Below, in pieces: positions 1 through 6,315 of a stretch of DNA of 9,081 bases. The notes under the pieces were generated by a model, which searched no databases, was not told the origin of the DNA, and saw only the letters and a program-made list of their open reading frames with translations. The DNA is from an uncultured bacterium (lineage in GTDB: Bacteria > Cyanobacteriota > Vampirovibrionia > Gastranaerophilales > Gastranaerophilaceae): positions 1 through 9,081 of the forward strand of contig CACZPB010000014.1 of assembly GCA_902782905.1 (NCBI GenBank). Reading direction: 5' to 3'. A program made the position numbers and the translations under genes. The first letter of the stretch is position 1. Every line of letters begins with the position of its first letter.

Positions 1-2
1 GC

Positions 3-524
3 AGATTACACATCTTAGGTGAAATGAGAAAAGTTATTACAGAACCTGCTAAGGAACTTTCACCATACGCACCTTCAATTTCTACAATGAATATCCCTGT
101 AGAAGACATCGGAACAGTTATCGGACCTGGCGGCAAGCAAATCAGAGCCATAATTGATGCTTCAGGTGCAGAAATTGATATTCAAGATAACGGTATCGTA
201 ACAATCACTTCTAACGACCAAGAAGGCGCTGCTATTGCTAAGAAGATGATTAATGATTTAACCTTCAAACCTGAAGTTGGTATGGTTATCAAGGGCAAAG
301 TTGTAAGAATTATACCTATCGGTGCTTTCGTTGAACTCGGCGGCGGCAAAGACGGTATGGTTCACATTTCTCAAATCTGCCAAGAAAGAATCGAAACAAT
401 TGAACCTCACGTTAATATTGGTGACGAAGTTATCGTTAAAGTAATCAAGATTGACGACAAAGGCAGAATTAACCTCACAATCAAAGGCGTAACCGAAGAA
501 GACAAGGCTAAGGTTATTGAGTAA
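3..524 (+). CDS. pnp: Polynucleotide phosphorylase, C-terminal part (KH and S1 domains), 5' end outside window
   Basis: This is the last 173 codons of a phosphorolytic 3'-5' exoribonuclease that degrades mRNA and can add 3' tails; the catalytic RNase PH domains lie before the window. The visible part starts RLHILGE, the usual junction after the second RNase PH domain. A KH domain follows, with its RNA-binding loop IGPGGKQIR (about residues 40-48 of the fragment), and then an S1 domain beginning GMVIKGKVVRI, with GAFVEL, KDGMVHISQI and KGRINLTIKG in the standard order. The S1 domain is followed by a short charged tail ending KAKVIE, so the C-terminus looks complete without the longer tails of some homologues. 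The frame is open to the left edge and the TAA stop is at 522-524. A strong terminator starts 17 bases after the stop, so pnp is the last gene of its unit. The identification is very secure from the KH-S1 order and wording. Confidence 0.96.
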   Translation, partial: RLHILGEMRKVITEPAKELSPYAPSISTMNIPVEDIGTVIGPGGKQIRAIIDASGAEIDIQDNGIVTITSNDQEGAAIAKKMINDLTFKPEVGMVIKGKVVRIIPIGAFVELGGGKDGMVHISQICQERIETIEPHVNIGDEVIVKVIKIDDKGRINLTIKGVTEEDKAKVIE

Positions 525-541
525 GGGGTAAATATTGAATA

Positions 542-581
542 AAAACGAAAAGGACTTGCAAATGCAAGTCCTTTTCGTTTT
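542..581 (+). terminator. Rho-independent terminator after pnp
   Basis: A perfect 19-bp inverted repeat (542-560 against 563-581) surrounds a central AA. The arms read AAAACGAAAAGGACTTGCA and its complement. The 3' arm ends in CTTTTCGTTTT, so the U-rich tract is inside the stem, and the matching A-rich 5' arm gives the same layout on the minus strand. It may therefore terminate in both directions, although no minus-strand gene is seen ending here. It separates pnp from the next plus-strand gene. Confidence 0.9.
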
Positions 582-674
582 GTAAACATTTGTAAAAAAA
601 GAATTAAAATCACTAAAGTTTTATTAAAATATGCCGATATACAAATTGTAAGATAACGATTGGATGGGACAATT

Positions 675-1685
675 ATGCCTGAAGGTTTTTTTTCAATAAA
701 TATATCAGATTTTGACGGTATATGGCGTTCTATGGCACAAAAAGCCAACCTAAACGGTGATGGCATATTAGACCATAATGAAGTTAGTATTTTCAATAAT
801 ATGCGAAAAAGTTATGACCCCAAAACTGACACCTTTTTGTTTGAAGGGAAAATCTATGATGCTAAAGGGAAAGAATATAATCCTGCAAATATAAAGCCTG
901 AAGCTCCAGACGCTTTAAGAATTGATAATTTGAAAAGAACTGAAGAAATCATGCTTGCAAGGGACAAAAATATTGCTGCACTAAATAAGGCTGCAAATGC
1001 GGAAAAAGAGATTAAACAATACATCGCATCACTTATAAAGGCTGAAGTTAAACAAAAAATAATAATTGAACAAGGGGTAAAAAAGTTTAGTGTCGATTTA
1101 AAATATTGGAGTGACAAAATTTATAAAGTTGCAACAGAAAACAATTTTCCTATTGAAATTATTGTTGCGGTAATTAGCACAGAAACGAGAGGTAGTTTTA
1201 AGAAAAACCTTGACGGTGCAAGCGGTAGGGGACCAATGCAGATTACAACAAGTGCTATTAATGGATTTTATCCGACTGCTAAAGGTAACTGGAACAACAT
1301 ATACAAAAAAATGGATGAAAAACTACTTACAGATACTCTTTCATACAAAGATGCATCTCCCGTCGCCATTAGAACACGATGCGCGAAGGATGACGAATTT
1401 GGTATAAAAGTCGGCGTACTTACGTTTGAAATAAAATATGCACAAGCTGTTGCCGAATTAAAATTCGGCAAAGGGAACATTGGTACAATTCAAAAAGCAA
1501 TAGAAGGATTAAAAAACGGCACAATAAAACTGACTCCAGAAGAAAATAAACGTTGTATAAAAAAAGCATTTTACTTGTACAATGGCAATCCACCGACACA
1601 AGAAAAATATTCTAAAACAGCAATGAATTCACTCGATAGAATGAATTTCAATTTTAAGAATCAATTTATTTTAGACAGAAAATAA
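675..1685 (+). CDS. EF-hand protein with soluble lytic transglycosylase-like domain
   Basis: The predicted protein has 336 residues. Near the N-terminus is one well-formed EF-hand loop, N25-L-N27-G-D29-G-I-L-D-H-N-E36, with the calcium-ligand spacing intact except that N replaces D at position 1. Residues about 80-140 are charged and helical. Residues about 143-320 read as an SLT/lysozyme-like domain: IIVAVISTE170T (probable catalytic Glu), GASGRGPMQIT (181-191; family form GAxGLMQ), IKVGVLTFEIKYAQAV (family NIxxG helix) and AFYLYNGNP (family AxAAYNAG). Such enzymes cleave the MurNAc-GlcNAc bond of peptidoglycan. No signal peptide, lipobox or membrane segment is visible, so how it would reach the wall is unknown. 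I chose ATG 675 because GGATGGG lies 6 bases upstream; an in-frame TTG at 660 would add five residues. The gene converges on the mannosidase with one base between the stops and no terminator between them. The domain call is fairly firm; enzymatic activity is inferred. Confidence 0.78.
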   Translation: MPEGFFSINISDFDGIWRSMAQKANLNGDGILDHNEVSIFNNMRKSYDPKTDTFLFEGKIYDAKGKEYNPANIKPEAPDALRIDNLKRTEEIMLARDKNIAALNKAANAEKEIKQYIASLIKAEVKQKIIIEQGVKKFSVDLKYWSDKIYKVATENNFPIEIIVAVISTETRGSFKKNLDGASGRGPMQITTSAINGFYPTAKGNWNNIYKKMDEKLLTDTLSYKDASPVAIRTRCAKDDEFGIKVGVLTFEIKYAQAVAELKFGKGNIGTIQKAIEGLKNGTIKLTPEENKRCIKKAFYLYNGNPPTQEKYSKTAMNSLDRMNFNFKNQFILDRK

Positions 1686-1686
1686 T

Positions 1687-3789
1687 TTATGTCACAATAT
1701 AACTATAAACCTGATCCAATGTATCATTGAAAGCATTTTCATTTCCAAAGAATACGTATAGTTCTGCACTTTGTCTGCCGAGCATTTGCAAAGTCTCAAC
1801 TTCCAACGGAGGTCCTGCCGGAGTTGTTCTTGCAGGGTTTTTAGGGTTTGATATTTGACCTGTTGCACGAAGTATTGGTATAAAAAGTTTGTTTTCAAAA
1901 ACTTCATACTGAGTCAAGCCTTTTGTTATCACACCTAAATTATTTTCTCGCTCATCAATCAAAAGTCCGCGCTGCATCGGAGCAGTATTGGTTTTGACCT
2001 CAACACCTTTTGTTTCCGGAAGATTCACTCTTATATCATAGTATGGATCAAATCTGCGTTTAATTAGCGTATTCATATCTTCTGAATATACTGTTCCAAT
2101 AGCTTCCGGTAGTTCAAAACACACATTTAAAACGTGATTCTTTTGAGTATTTTCCCAATCATAATAAAATTTTATATTAGAACTTTTTTTATCCAATGTT
2201 ACAACAAGCGAAACAATATCTCTTTTTCCTTCAAAATCAATCCTTAACGAAGCTCTGGTTTTAGTATTCAACAATACTCTTGTTCTGTAGACTTCTAGTT
2301 CCTCACCTTTGTCATCCTTATCGGGTGCAAAATTATAGCTGTCTCCAAGGTCTGAAAAATCTACCAGAGAAACCTTTATTCCGTTTATATAAACATTGTT
2401 GTTTCTGATTTTCAGATTAAGCTTAGAGTTCGAAATTCCATCCTTTGATATGGTCAAATCGCTTTCAGAAACAGAAGGCAGAATAAATTCCATCTCATTT
2501 GGTTCTATATCTTCAACTTCTGCCAAGTATTTATAAATTGGATTATAATCTTCCGTTATAGGGATTCTTTGAGTATCGGCAAGAAGCATTCTGTCAAACC
2601 CGCGCCTTTCTCCTATATACTCATATCCATCCAGTTTTTCCACAGATTCAAACTCTACAATTCCTGAGAAAGGCTTATTTGATAAATTAATTATTCTTCT
2701 TTGGCTAAAATTGTTCTCAAATCTTATTTCATCAATAATCCCGTTTGCTATTTGAAGAATTTTTTTGTATCTTATTTCATTTTCTCTGTGGACATCGTCT
2801 GTAGAGCATCCGCAAATACTGTCGTGCGCTTGATTTTGCAGAAGCATTTTATATGCATAATCAATTACACTATCATACTTTGTCTCTCTTTGATATTTGA
2901 CAAGTCTTGACGCTAAATCAAGTTTATAAGAAGCTTCCACATTATACCTTTTTAAATCTAGCCTTGAAGAATAGCATCCCTGAAGCGTAAATGTTTTTGA
3001 ATTGTCTCTTAGTTCATCATCCCAAGCAAATTCACCGAACTGATTTTCTACACGCTTAAAATAATCAAAAGGATTTGATAATGTAAAATAGTAATCCTGC
3101 TTTAAGATTTCACCCATAGCCTCAAGTTGCTCGGCAACATCTGTTTCAACACCCAAATGATCCGCTCCGATCGGGAAAAGGATATAATTCCCTGATTTTT
3201 CACCAATCAAATCCAAATCTTTTTTGAGGATTTCAGCCTTTACTTCCATTGGTGCATCGAGAGAAAATACATCATGAAAATACCCTCTTACGAGATTTAC
3301 TGTATCCATTCCGCACCATTTGAATTCAGCCGGAAAGTCACCGCATCCCCGCCAAACAACGCATTTATCTATTCCAAAGTCTCTAAGTATTTCCGGAACA
3401 TTACAGCTATGTCCGAAGGTATCCGGAAGATAACCTATAAACTCATTGCAGCCATATTTTTGAGCCGTTTTTATTCCTAGCTCTAAATTCTTTGAAAAAC
3501 ATGTTTTATCAGTCAAAAATTCATCAACTAAACAATAGAAAGGTCCTATAAAGAGACGTTTATGCTTTATCAAAACTTCGACAAGCTCTCTTTTTTCGGG
3601 TCGCATTTCAAGATAATCTTCTAACGCGCTCACTTGCCCGTCAAAATAGAAAGAGGGAATTTTATTTTTTAAAAGCAATTCCAAAACATTATCAAATACC
3701 CTCAAAAGACGCAGTCTGAATATTTTAAACTCTCTGTACCACTCTCTATCCCAATGCGTGTGCAAATACGCTACAACATGCTTTCTCAT
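1687..3789 (-). CDS. Glycoside hydrolase family 38 alpha-mannosidase
   Basis: A 700-residue retaining alpha-mannosidase of family GH38, a zinc enzyme. The N-terminal block HTHWDREWY (10-18) gives zinc ligands H12 and D14. GYLPDTFGHSCNVPEIL carries the nucleophile D123, and QNQAHDSICGCSTDDVH (318-334) carries the zinc ligand H322. GADHLGV (208-214) and GCYSSRLDLKRYN (271-283) are further family blocks. Residues from about 365 form the beta-rich C-terminal part, which is shorter than in MngB-type enzymes of about 880 residues. The HTHWDREW form is the bacterial MngB/YbgG-like kind, whose E. coli member cleaves mannosylglycerate, but the substrate here cannot be told from sequence and no sugar transporter or kinase is adjacent. 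No signal peptide is seen, so it is probably cytosolic. ATG 3789 is the only reasonable start, since an in-frame stop lies six codons upstream; it has no recognisable Shine-Dalgarno sequence. The 117 bases between it and the upstream minus-strand gene hold no convincing terminator or promoter. Confidence 0.93.
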   Translation of the reverse strand: MRKHVVAYLHTHWDREWYREFKIFRLRLLRVFDNVLELLLKNKIPSFYFDGQVSALEDYLEMRPEKRELVEVLIKHKRLFIGPFYCLVDEFLTDKTCFSKNLELGIKTAQKYGCNEFIGYLPDTFGHSCNVPEILRDFGIDKCVVWRGCGDFPAEFKWCGMDTVNLVRGYFHDVFSLDAPMEVKAEILKKDLDLIGEKSGNYILFPIGADHLGVETDVAEQLEAMGEILKQDYYFTLSNPFDYFKRVENQFGEFAWDDELRDNSKTFTLQGCYSSRLDLKRYNVEASYKLDLASRLVKYQRETKYDSVIDYAYKMLLQNQAHDSICGCSTDDVHRENEIRYKKILQIANGIIDEIRFENNFSQRRIINLSNKPFSGIVEFESVEKLDGYEYIGERRGFDRMLLADTQRIPITEDYNPIYKYLAEVEDIEPNEMEFILPSVSESDLTISKDGISNSKLNLKIRNNNVYINGIKVSLVDFSDLGDSYNFAPDKDDKGEELEVYRTRVLLNTKTRASLRIDFEGKRDIVSLVVTLDKKSSNIKFYYDWENTQKNHVLNVCFELPEAIGTVYSEDMNTLIKRRFDPYYDIRVNLPETKGVEVKTNTAPMQRGLLIDERENNLGVITKGLTQYEVFENKLFIPILRATGQISNPKNPARTTPAGPPLEVETLQMLGRQSAELYVFFGNENAFNDTLDQVYSYIVT

Positions 3790-3906
3790 AGAATCAATGA
3801 TACATCAAAATAGAGTTTGTGTAAATGTAAACTCAAAAACAAGTATTTTTTACCAAACAAACGCCACACTTGCCGGCAAACATCAGGCTGGAGAATATTT
3901 ACCCCA

Positions 3907-5247
3907 CTAGTCACCGAATGTCTTGAAGGTCTTTTCAACGTTATCTTTGATAACCTTCTTAACTGCATCCATTTCGGTTGCAAGAGCGTGTTGTTCTGTA
4001 TCAAGCTGTTTTAGACGAAGCTCAAGCGTTCTGTCTTCCTGCTGAATAATTTCTGTTTTCGCATTAATATCAGCTATTGTTTTTTCATACTGTTCTTTTT
4101 TATACAAATACTGATTCATTGCATCTTGGTATGCTTTTTCATTCGTTACTGTTTCGACATTAAGATTATATGTATTTGTATCATTGTCAAACCTTACAGA
4201 CTTAAATCTTCCGTTTGAATCTGTTTCTAAAAGCGCATGGTTTGTTTCTTCAATTTTCTTTGAAATATATGAAGCATTAAAATACGCAAGCTTTTGCTGT
4301 TGTTCTATAGGCTTCAAAGGATTATATGGTTTGCCTACCGAATTATCCAAATCTTCTTGAGTTGTATAATAGGTTCTTCCGTTCATGTCAAATGTATAAA
4401 TTCCTGAGCCGGTGTATTGAAGATTTCCATCTGCATCAAAACTTATATGCTTACTTAAATTTGCAGTAGGTGTATCTTTTAATATTTGCGCAAGTTCGGC
4501 AACTTGGTCAATTTTGTCGTTTACTACAAGCTCATTTAATTCGGTAAGCTTTGAGTTCCCAACATAGGCGGGAGCATAAACGGTTGAGTAGTCTTTATAA
4601 TCTTCGGCTCCGTTATTATTATATAAGAAGAAGTGCCAAGTCCCGTCTGTATCTTGATAACCATAGATATCATCAGTGTTCAATGGCAAGCCACCTTCTG
4701 TCATGGCCATATGTTTTGCTGTACCAAAATCTTTCAGAGCAAGTTTTAAATTATCATCTGCTGTCGCTACATCAATTTTATCGTATGCTTGCGATTTATC
4801 TTCATCTTTAACCTTGTATTTTACAGTAACAACATTATCTGTTGCATTAAATTCAACTATTGTATCCTTTGAATTATACTGTTTTTCTTGCAAAACGTTT
4901 TTCATCTGAACCTGAGGGTCCTGAAGCATTTTTTGTGCACCTGTATAAACATCTGCAAGATAATAGTGCTTTACTTCATAATTATAATTGTTATCTTTGT
5001 TAGATAACTGTTTCCAACTCTCTAATACAGATTCGTTTTCACCATCTGAGTATGAATATTGAAGTTCTGTGTAATCGGTAGTTTTAGGAGGGTTAGGAAC
5101 TTCCAAGCCCAAAAGCCTGTTGAATAGATTTGCACTCTGATTGGCAAGCGCAGTACGTGCTTGGTTAATCTGCTGACCTTCCCATTCTGTATTGGTCTTT
5201 CTTGCAGTAAGTGCTAAATATCTTGCTTGTGATGCTGCCATTCCCAT
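3907..5247 (-). CDS. Uncharacterised 446-residue protein with helical ends, axial/flagellin-like architecture
   Basis: I cannot assign a function. Residues 1-46 (MGMAASQARYLALTARKTN, then EGQQINQARTALANQSANLF) form an amphipathic helix without a signal peptide. A PNPP linker (51-54) leads to a variable Tyr/Asn/Asp-rich middle (55-365) containing DADGNLQYTGSGIYTFDMNG (271-290), which looks beta-rich. Residues about 370-442 are a long coiled coil (QDAMNQYLYKKEQYEKTIAD, later LELRLKQLDTEQHALATEMD) ending NVEKTFKTFGD. Helical ends around a variable core are typical of flagellar axial proteins and type III-exported filament or needle proteins, and LANQSAN loosely recalls the NIANANT motif of rod and hook proteins, but no clear homology is claimed. 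From memory, the N-terminal wording recurs in many paralogues in Gastranaerophilales. AGGAG (5256-5260) lies 8 bases before ATG 5247, which supports this start. The mannosidase follows after 117 bases. Confidence 0.85.
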   Translation of the reverse strand: MGMAASQARYLALTARKTNTEWEGQQINQARTALANQSANLFNRLLGLEVPNPPKTTDYTELQYSYSDGENESVLESWKQLSNKDNNYNYEVKHYYLADVYTGAQKMLQDPQVQMKNVLQEKQYNSKDTIVEFNATDNVVTVKYKVKDEDKSQAYDKIDVATADDNLKLALKDFGTAKHMAMTEGGLPLNTDDIYGYQDTDGTWHFFLYNNNGAEDYKDYSTVYAPAYVGNSKLTELNELVVNDKIDQVAELAQILKDTPTANLSKHISFDADGNLQYTGSGIYTFDMNGRTYYTTQEDLDNSVGKPYNPLKPIEQQQKLAYFNASYISKKIEETNHALLETDSNGRFKSVRFDNDTNTYNLNVETVTNEKAYQDAMNQYLYKKEQYEKTIADINAKTEIIQQEDRTLELRLKQLDTEQHALATEMDAVKKVIKDNVEKTFKTFGD

Positions 5248-5266
5248 AGCGGACTCTCCTATATTT

Positions 5267-5295
5267 TATTTATTGTTTAATACTTTTTTTGACAA
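5267..5295 (-). promoter_or_regulatory. Candidate sigma70-type promoter for the 446-residue protein gene
   Basis: Read on the minus strand, TTGTCA (5290-5295) and TAAATA (5267-5272) are 17 bases apart. Transcription would start near 5260, directly at the AGGAG ribosome-binding site, which is unusually close. An alternative -35, TTGACT (5296-5301), overlaps it but has no good -10 partner. The two -35 candidates together form the inverted repeat TTGAC-TTT-GTCAA (5289-5301), a possible small operator. The surrounding 60 bases are very AT-rich, so chance matches are likely. Confidence 0.35.
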
Positions 5296-5370
5296 AGTCA
5301 ACATGTAAAACGACAAGAAAAACAAATAACTTTAATAAATATCGATAAAAATACTCCATATAGAGGGGGG

Positions 5371-5454
5371 GTAGGGGTAAATATAATTGGTTTGGAGTGA
5401 GAGCTACAAGTAAAGCGTCTTTGTAGGGGCAAATATAATTGGTTTGGCGTAAGA
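5371..5454. repeat. Two-copy direct repeat, 32-bp unit, 52-bp period
   Basis: Copies lie at 5371-5402 and 5423-5454 and share 29 of 32 bases. Each starts GTAGGGG, then has T or C, then AAATATAATTGGTTTGG. A run of seven G residues (5365-5371) abuts the first copy. The stretch before copy 2 ends CGTCTTTGTAGGGG and the stretch 52 bases later reads CGTCATTGCGAGGA, so the next element may be a third, diverged unit of the same array. It lies between tcdA and the 446-residue protein gene. Function unknown; it resembles dispersed GTAGGGGC-type intergenic repeats that I have seen in many bacteria. Confidence 0.8.
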
Positions 5455-5465
5455 CCTGCCGATTG

Positions 5466-5511
5466 GACGTCATTGCGAGGAGGCAACGGCTTGCTGACTA
5501 AGCAATCCAGC
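5466..5511. repeat. CATTGCGAGGA-type dispersed intergenic element
   Basis: The sequence GACGTCATTGCGAGGAGGCA, followed further on by AAGCAATCCAG, matches from memory the widespread CGTCATTGCGAGGAG...AAGCAATC intergenic repeat found in many unrelated bacteria. Its outer ends pair as ATTGC (5472-5476) with GCAAT (5502-5506). Inside, GCAA-CGGC-TTGC (5483-5494) or TTGCT-GACTA-AGCAA (5491-5505) can form short alternative hairpins. It ends 17 bases past the tcdA stop codon in the direction of transcription, so it would be part of any read-through tcdA transcript. It has no T tract of its own and is not a clear terminator. Confidence 0.65.
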
Positions 5512-5527
5512 TTTTAGAAAAAGAACA

Positions 5528-6235
5528 CTAGCTTATCAACTCTCTTACGACTTCGCCGGCGATAATCAGTCCGACAGCGGATGGAACAAATGCCATGCTG
5601 CCGGCTATTTGGCGTTTACCTTCAATTTTTTCTTCTGAAAGAGCGGGTTTTATCGGAAGTTCTTTAGAATATACTACCTTTACTCCTTTAATTCTGCGCT
5701 TTTTTAGTTCCTGTCTGATTACTTTTGCAAGAGGACAAACAGAAGTCTTTGAAATATCCGCAATCTCAAACTTTTCAGGATGCAGTTTGTTTCCGGCTCC
5801 CATAGAAGAAATCACAGGGACTCCAGCCCTCTTTGCCCGCTCAATAATTTCTAATTTCCCGATAACGGTATCTATCGCATCAACTACGTAATCAAACTGT
5901 GTAAAATCAATTTCATCTGCATTTTCGGGAGTATAAAACATTTGGTATTTTGTAACCTTTACATCGGGATTAATTTCTAATGCTCTCGCTTCTGCCGCAT
6001 CGACTTTATACTCGCCAACAGTTTTATGTGTAGCAATTATTTGTCGATTTATATTTGTGAGGCTGACTTTGTCATTATCTATTAAATCAACAGCACCGAC
6101 TCCGCTCCTTACAAGGGCTTCAACAACATAGCCCCCGACTCCGCCAACACCAAACACGGCAACACGCGAATTAGATAATTTTTCTAATCCGTCCTTGCCT
6201 ATCAAGAGTTCAGTTCGTGAAAATTGGCTCAGCAT
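5528..6235 (-). CDS. tcdA: tRNA threonylcarbamoyladenosine dehydratase (ThiF/E1-like)
   Basis: A 235-residue E1-like enzyme that uses ATP to dehydrate and cyclise t6A at position 37 of ANN-decoding tRNAs to ct6A. The ATP-binding Rossmann motif is FGVGGVGGYVVEAL (28-41). It is followed by LIDNDKVSLTNINRQI (51-66), with the acidic D53/D55 and R64 of the family, and VVDAIDTVIGK (117-127). The TcdA/YgdL-specific blocks are SSMGAGNKLHPEKFEIADIS (143-162), KTSVCPLAKVIRQELKK (163-179) and GSMAFVPSAVGLIIAGEVV (212-230). It lacks the C-terminal extension of the E. coli enzyme (about 268 residues), which is common. MoeB and ThiF are excluded by the SSMGAG and CPLAKVIR blocks. ATG 6235 is the first in-frame start before FSRTELLIG. 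Its only upstream purine tract, GGGGAAAGAG, lies inside a repeat-like element. It follows secG by 80 bases and may be its operon partner. Confidence 0.93.
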   Translation of the reverse strand: MLSQFSRTELLIGKDGLEKLSNSRVAVFGVGGVGGYVVEALVRSGVGAVDLIDNDKVSLTNINRQIIATHKTVGEYKVDAAEARALEINPDVKVTKYQMFYTPENADEIDFTQFDYVVDAIDTVIGKLEIIERAKRAGVPVISSMGAGNKLHPEKFEIADISKTSVCPLAKVIRQELKKRRIKGVKVVYSKELPIKPALSEEKIEGKRQIAGSMAFVPSAVGLIIAGEVVRELIS

Positions 6236-6240
6236 CTACA

Positions 6241-6290
6241 CTCTTTCCCCTTCTGTCCTCCGGACATCTTCCCCAATCGGGGCAGATGCA
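6241..6290. repeat. Hairpin-forming intergenic element just upstream of tcdA
   Basis: Two adjacent inverted repeats are visible. TGTCC-TCC-GGACA spans 6254-6266. An imperfect 10-bp stem spans 6265-6288: CATCT, a mismatch, CCCC, loop AATC, GGGG, a mismatch, AGATG. The GC-rich text is unlike the AT-rich flanks and resembles, from memory, dispersed CCCCTTCTGTCC...GACATCTTCCCC elements found in gut bacteria. The left end (6241-6250), read on the minus strand, is GGGGAAAGAG, the only candidate ribosome-binding tract for tcdA. There is no T tract, so a terminator role for secG is unlikely. Confidence 0.55.
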
Positions 6291-6315
6291 AAACTCGATA
6301 ATTATTCGTCTGTTT

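Noticed and set aside
660..674. TTG at 660 as the start of the EF-hand/transglycosylase gene
   Set aside because: It has no ribosome-binding motif, whereas ATG 675 has GGATGGG six bases upstream; the five extra residues add no recognisable feature.
582..674. Promoter for the EF-hand/transglycosylase gene
   Set aside because: Several AT-rich -10-like hexamers exist (TAAAAT, TATACA, TAAGAT), but none has a -35 at an acceptable distance; a promoter is expected here but cannot be placed.
854..1117. Antisense frames inside the plus-strand transglycosylase gene and elsewhere (for example 407-796, 1210-1480, 4551-4909, 5595-5891, 8128-8478)
   Set aside because: They overlap genes with clear domain motifs and show composition typical of opposite-strand reading, with no motifs of their own.
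3813..3834. Hairpin GAGTTT...AAACTC as a terminator between the axial-like gene and the mannosidase
   Set aside because: Only 6 bp with a 10-base loop and no proper T tract; it could be chance in AT-rich DNA.
3870..3879. Palindrome TTGCCGGCAA in the 3790-3906 gap
   Set aside because: Ten bases with no loop or partner site; no evidence for an operator or terminator.
3786..4004. 72-codon minus-strand frame overlapping the 3' end of the 446-residue gene
   Set aside because: Out-of-frame shadow of a well-supported gene with no ribosome-binding site or family features.
5371..5454. CRISPR array
   Set aside because: Only two copies, spacer of 20 bases, no palindromic repeat and no cas gene nearby.
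5270..5486. Small minus-strand reading frames of 62-67 codons with repeated PNQLYLP wording
   Set aside because: They are translations of the two direct-repeat copies and the CATTGCGAGGA element, in two competing frames, with no family resemblance.
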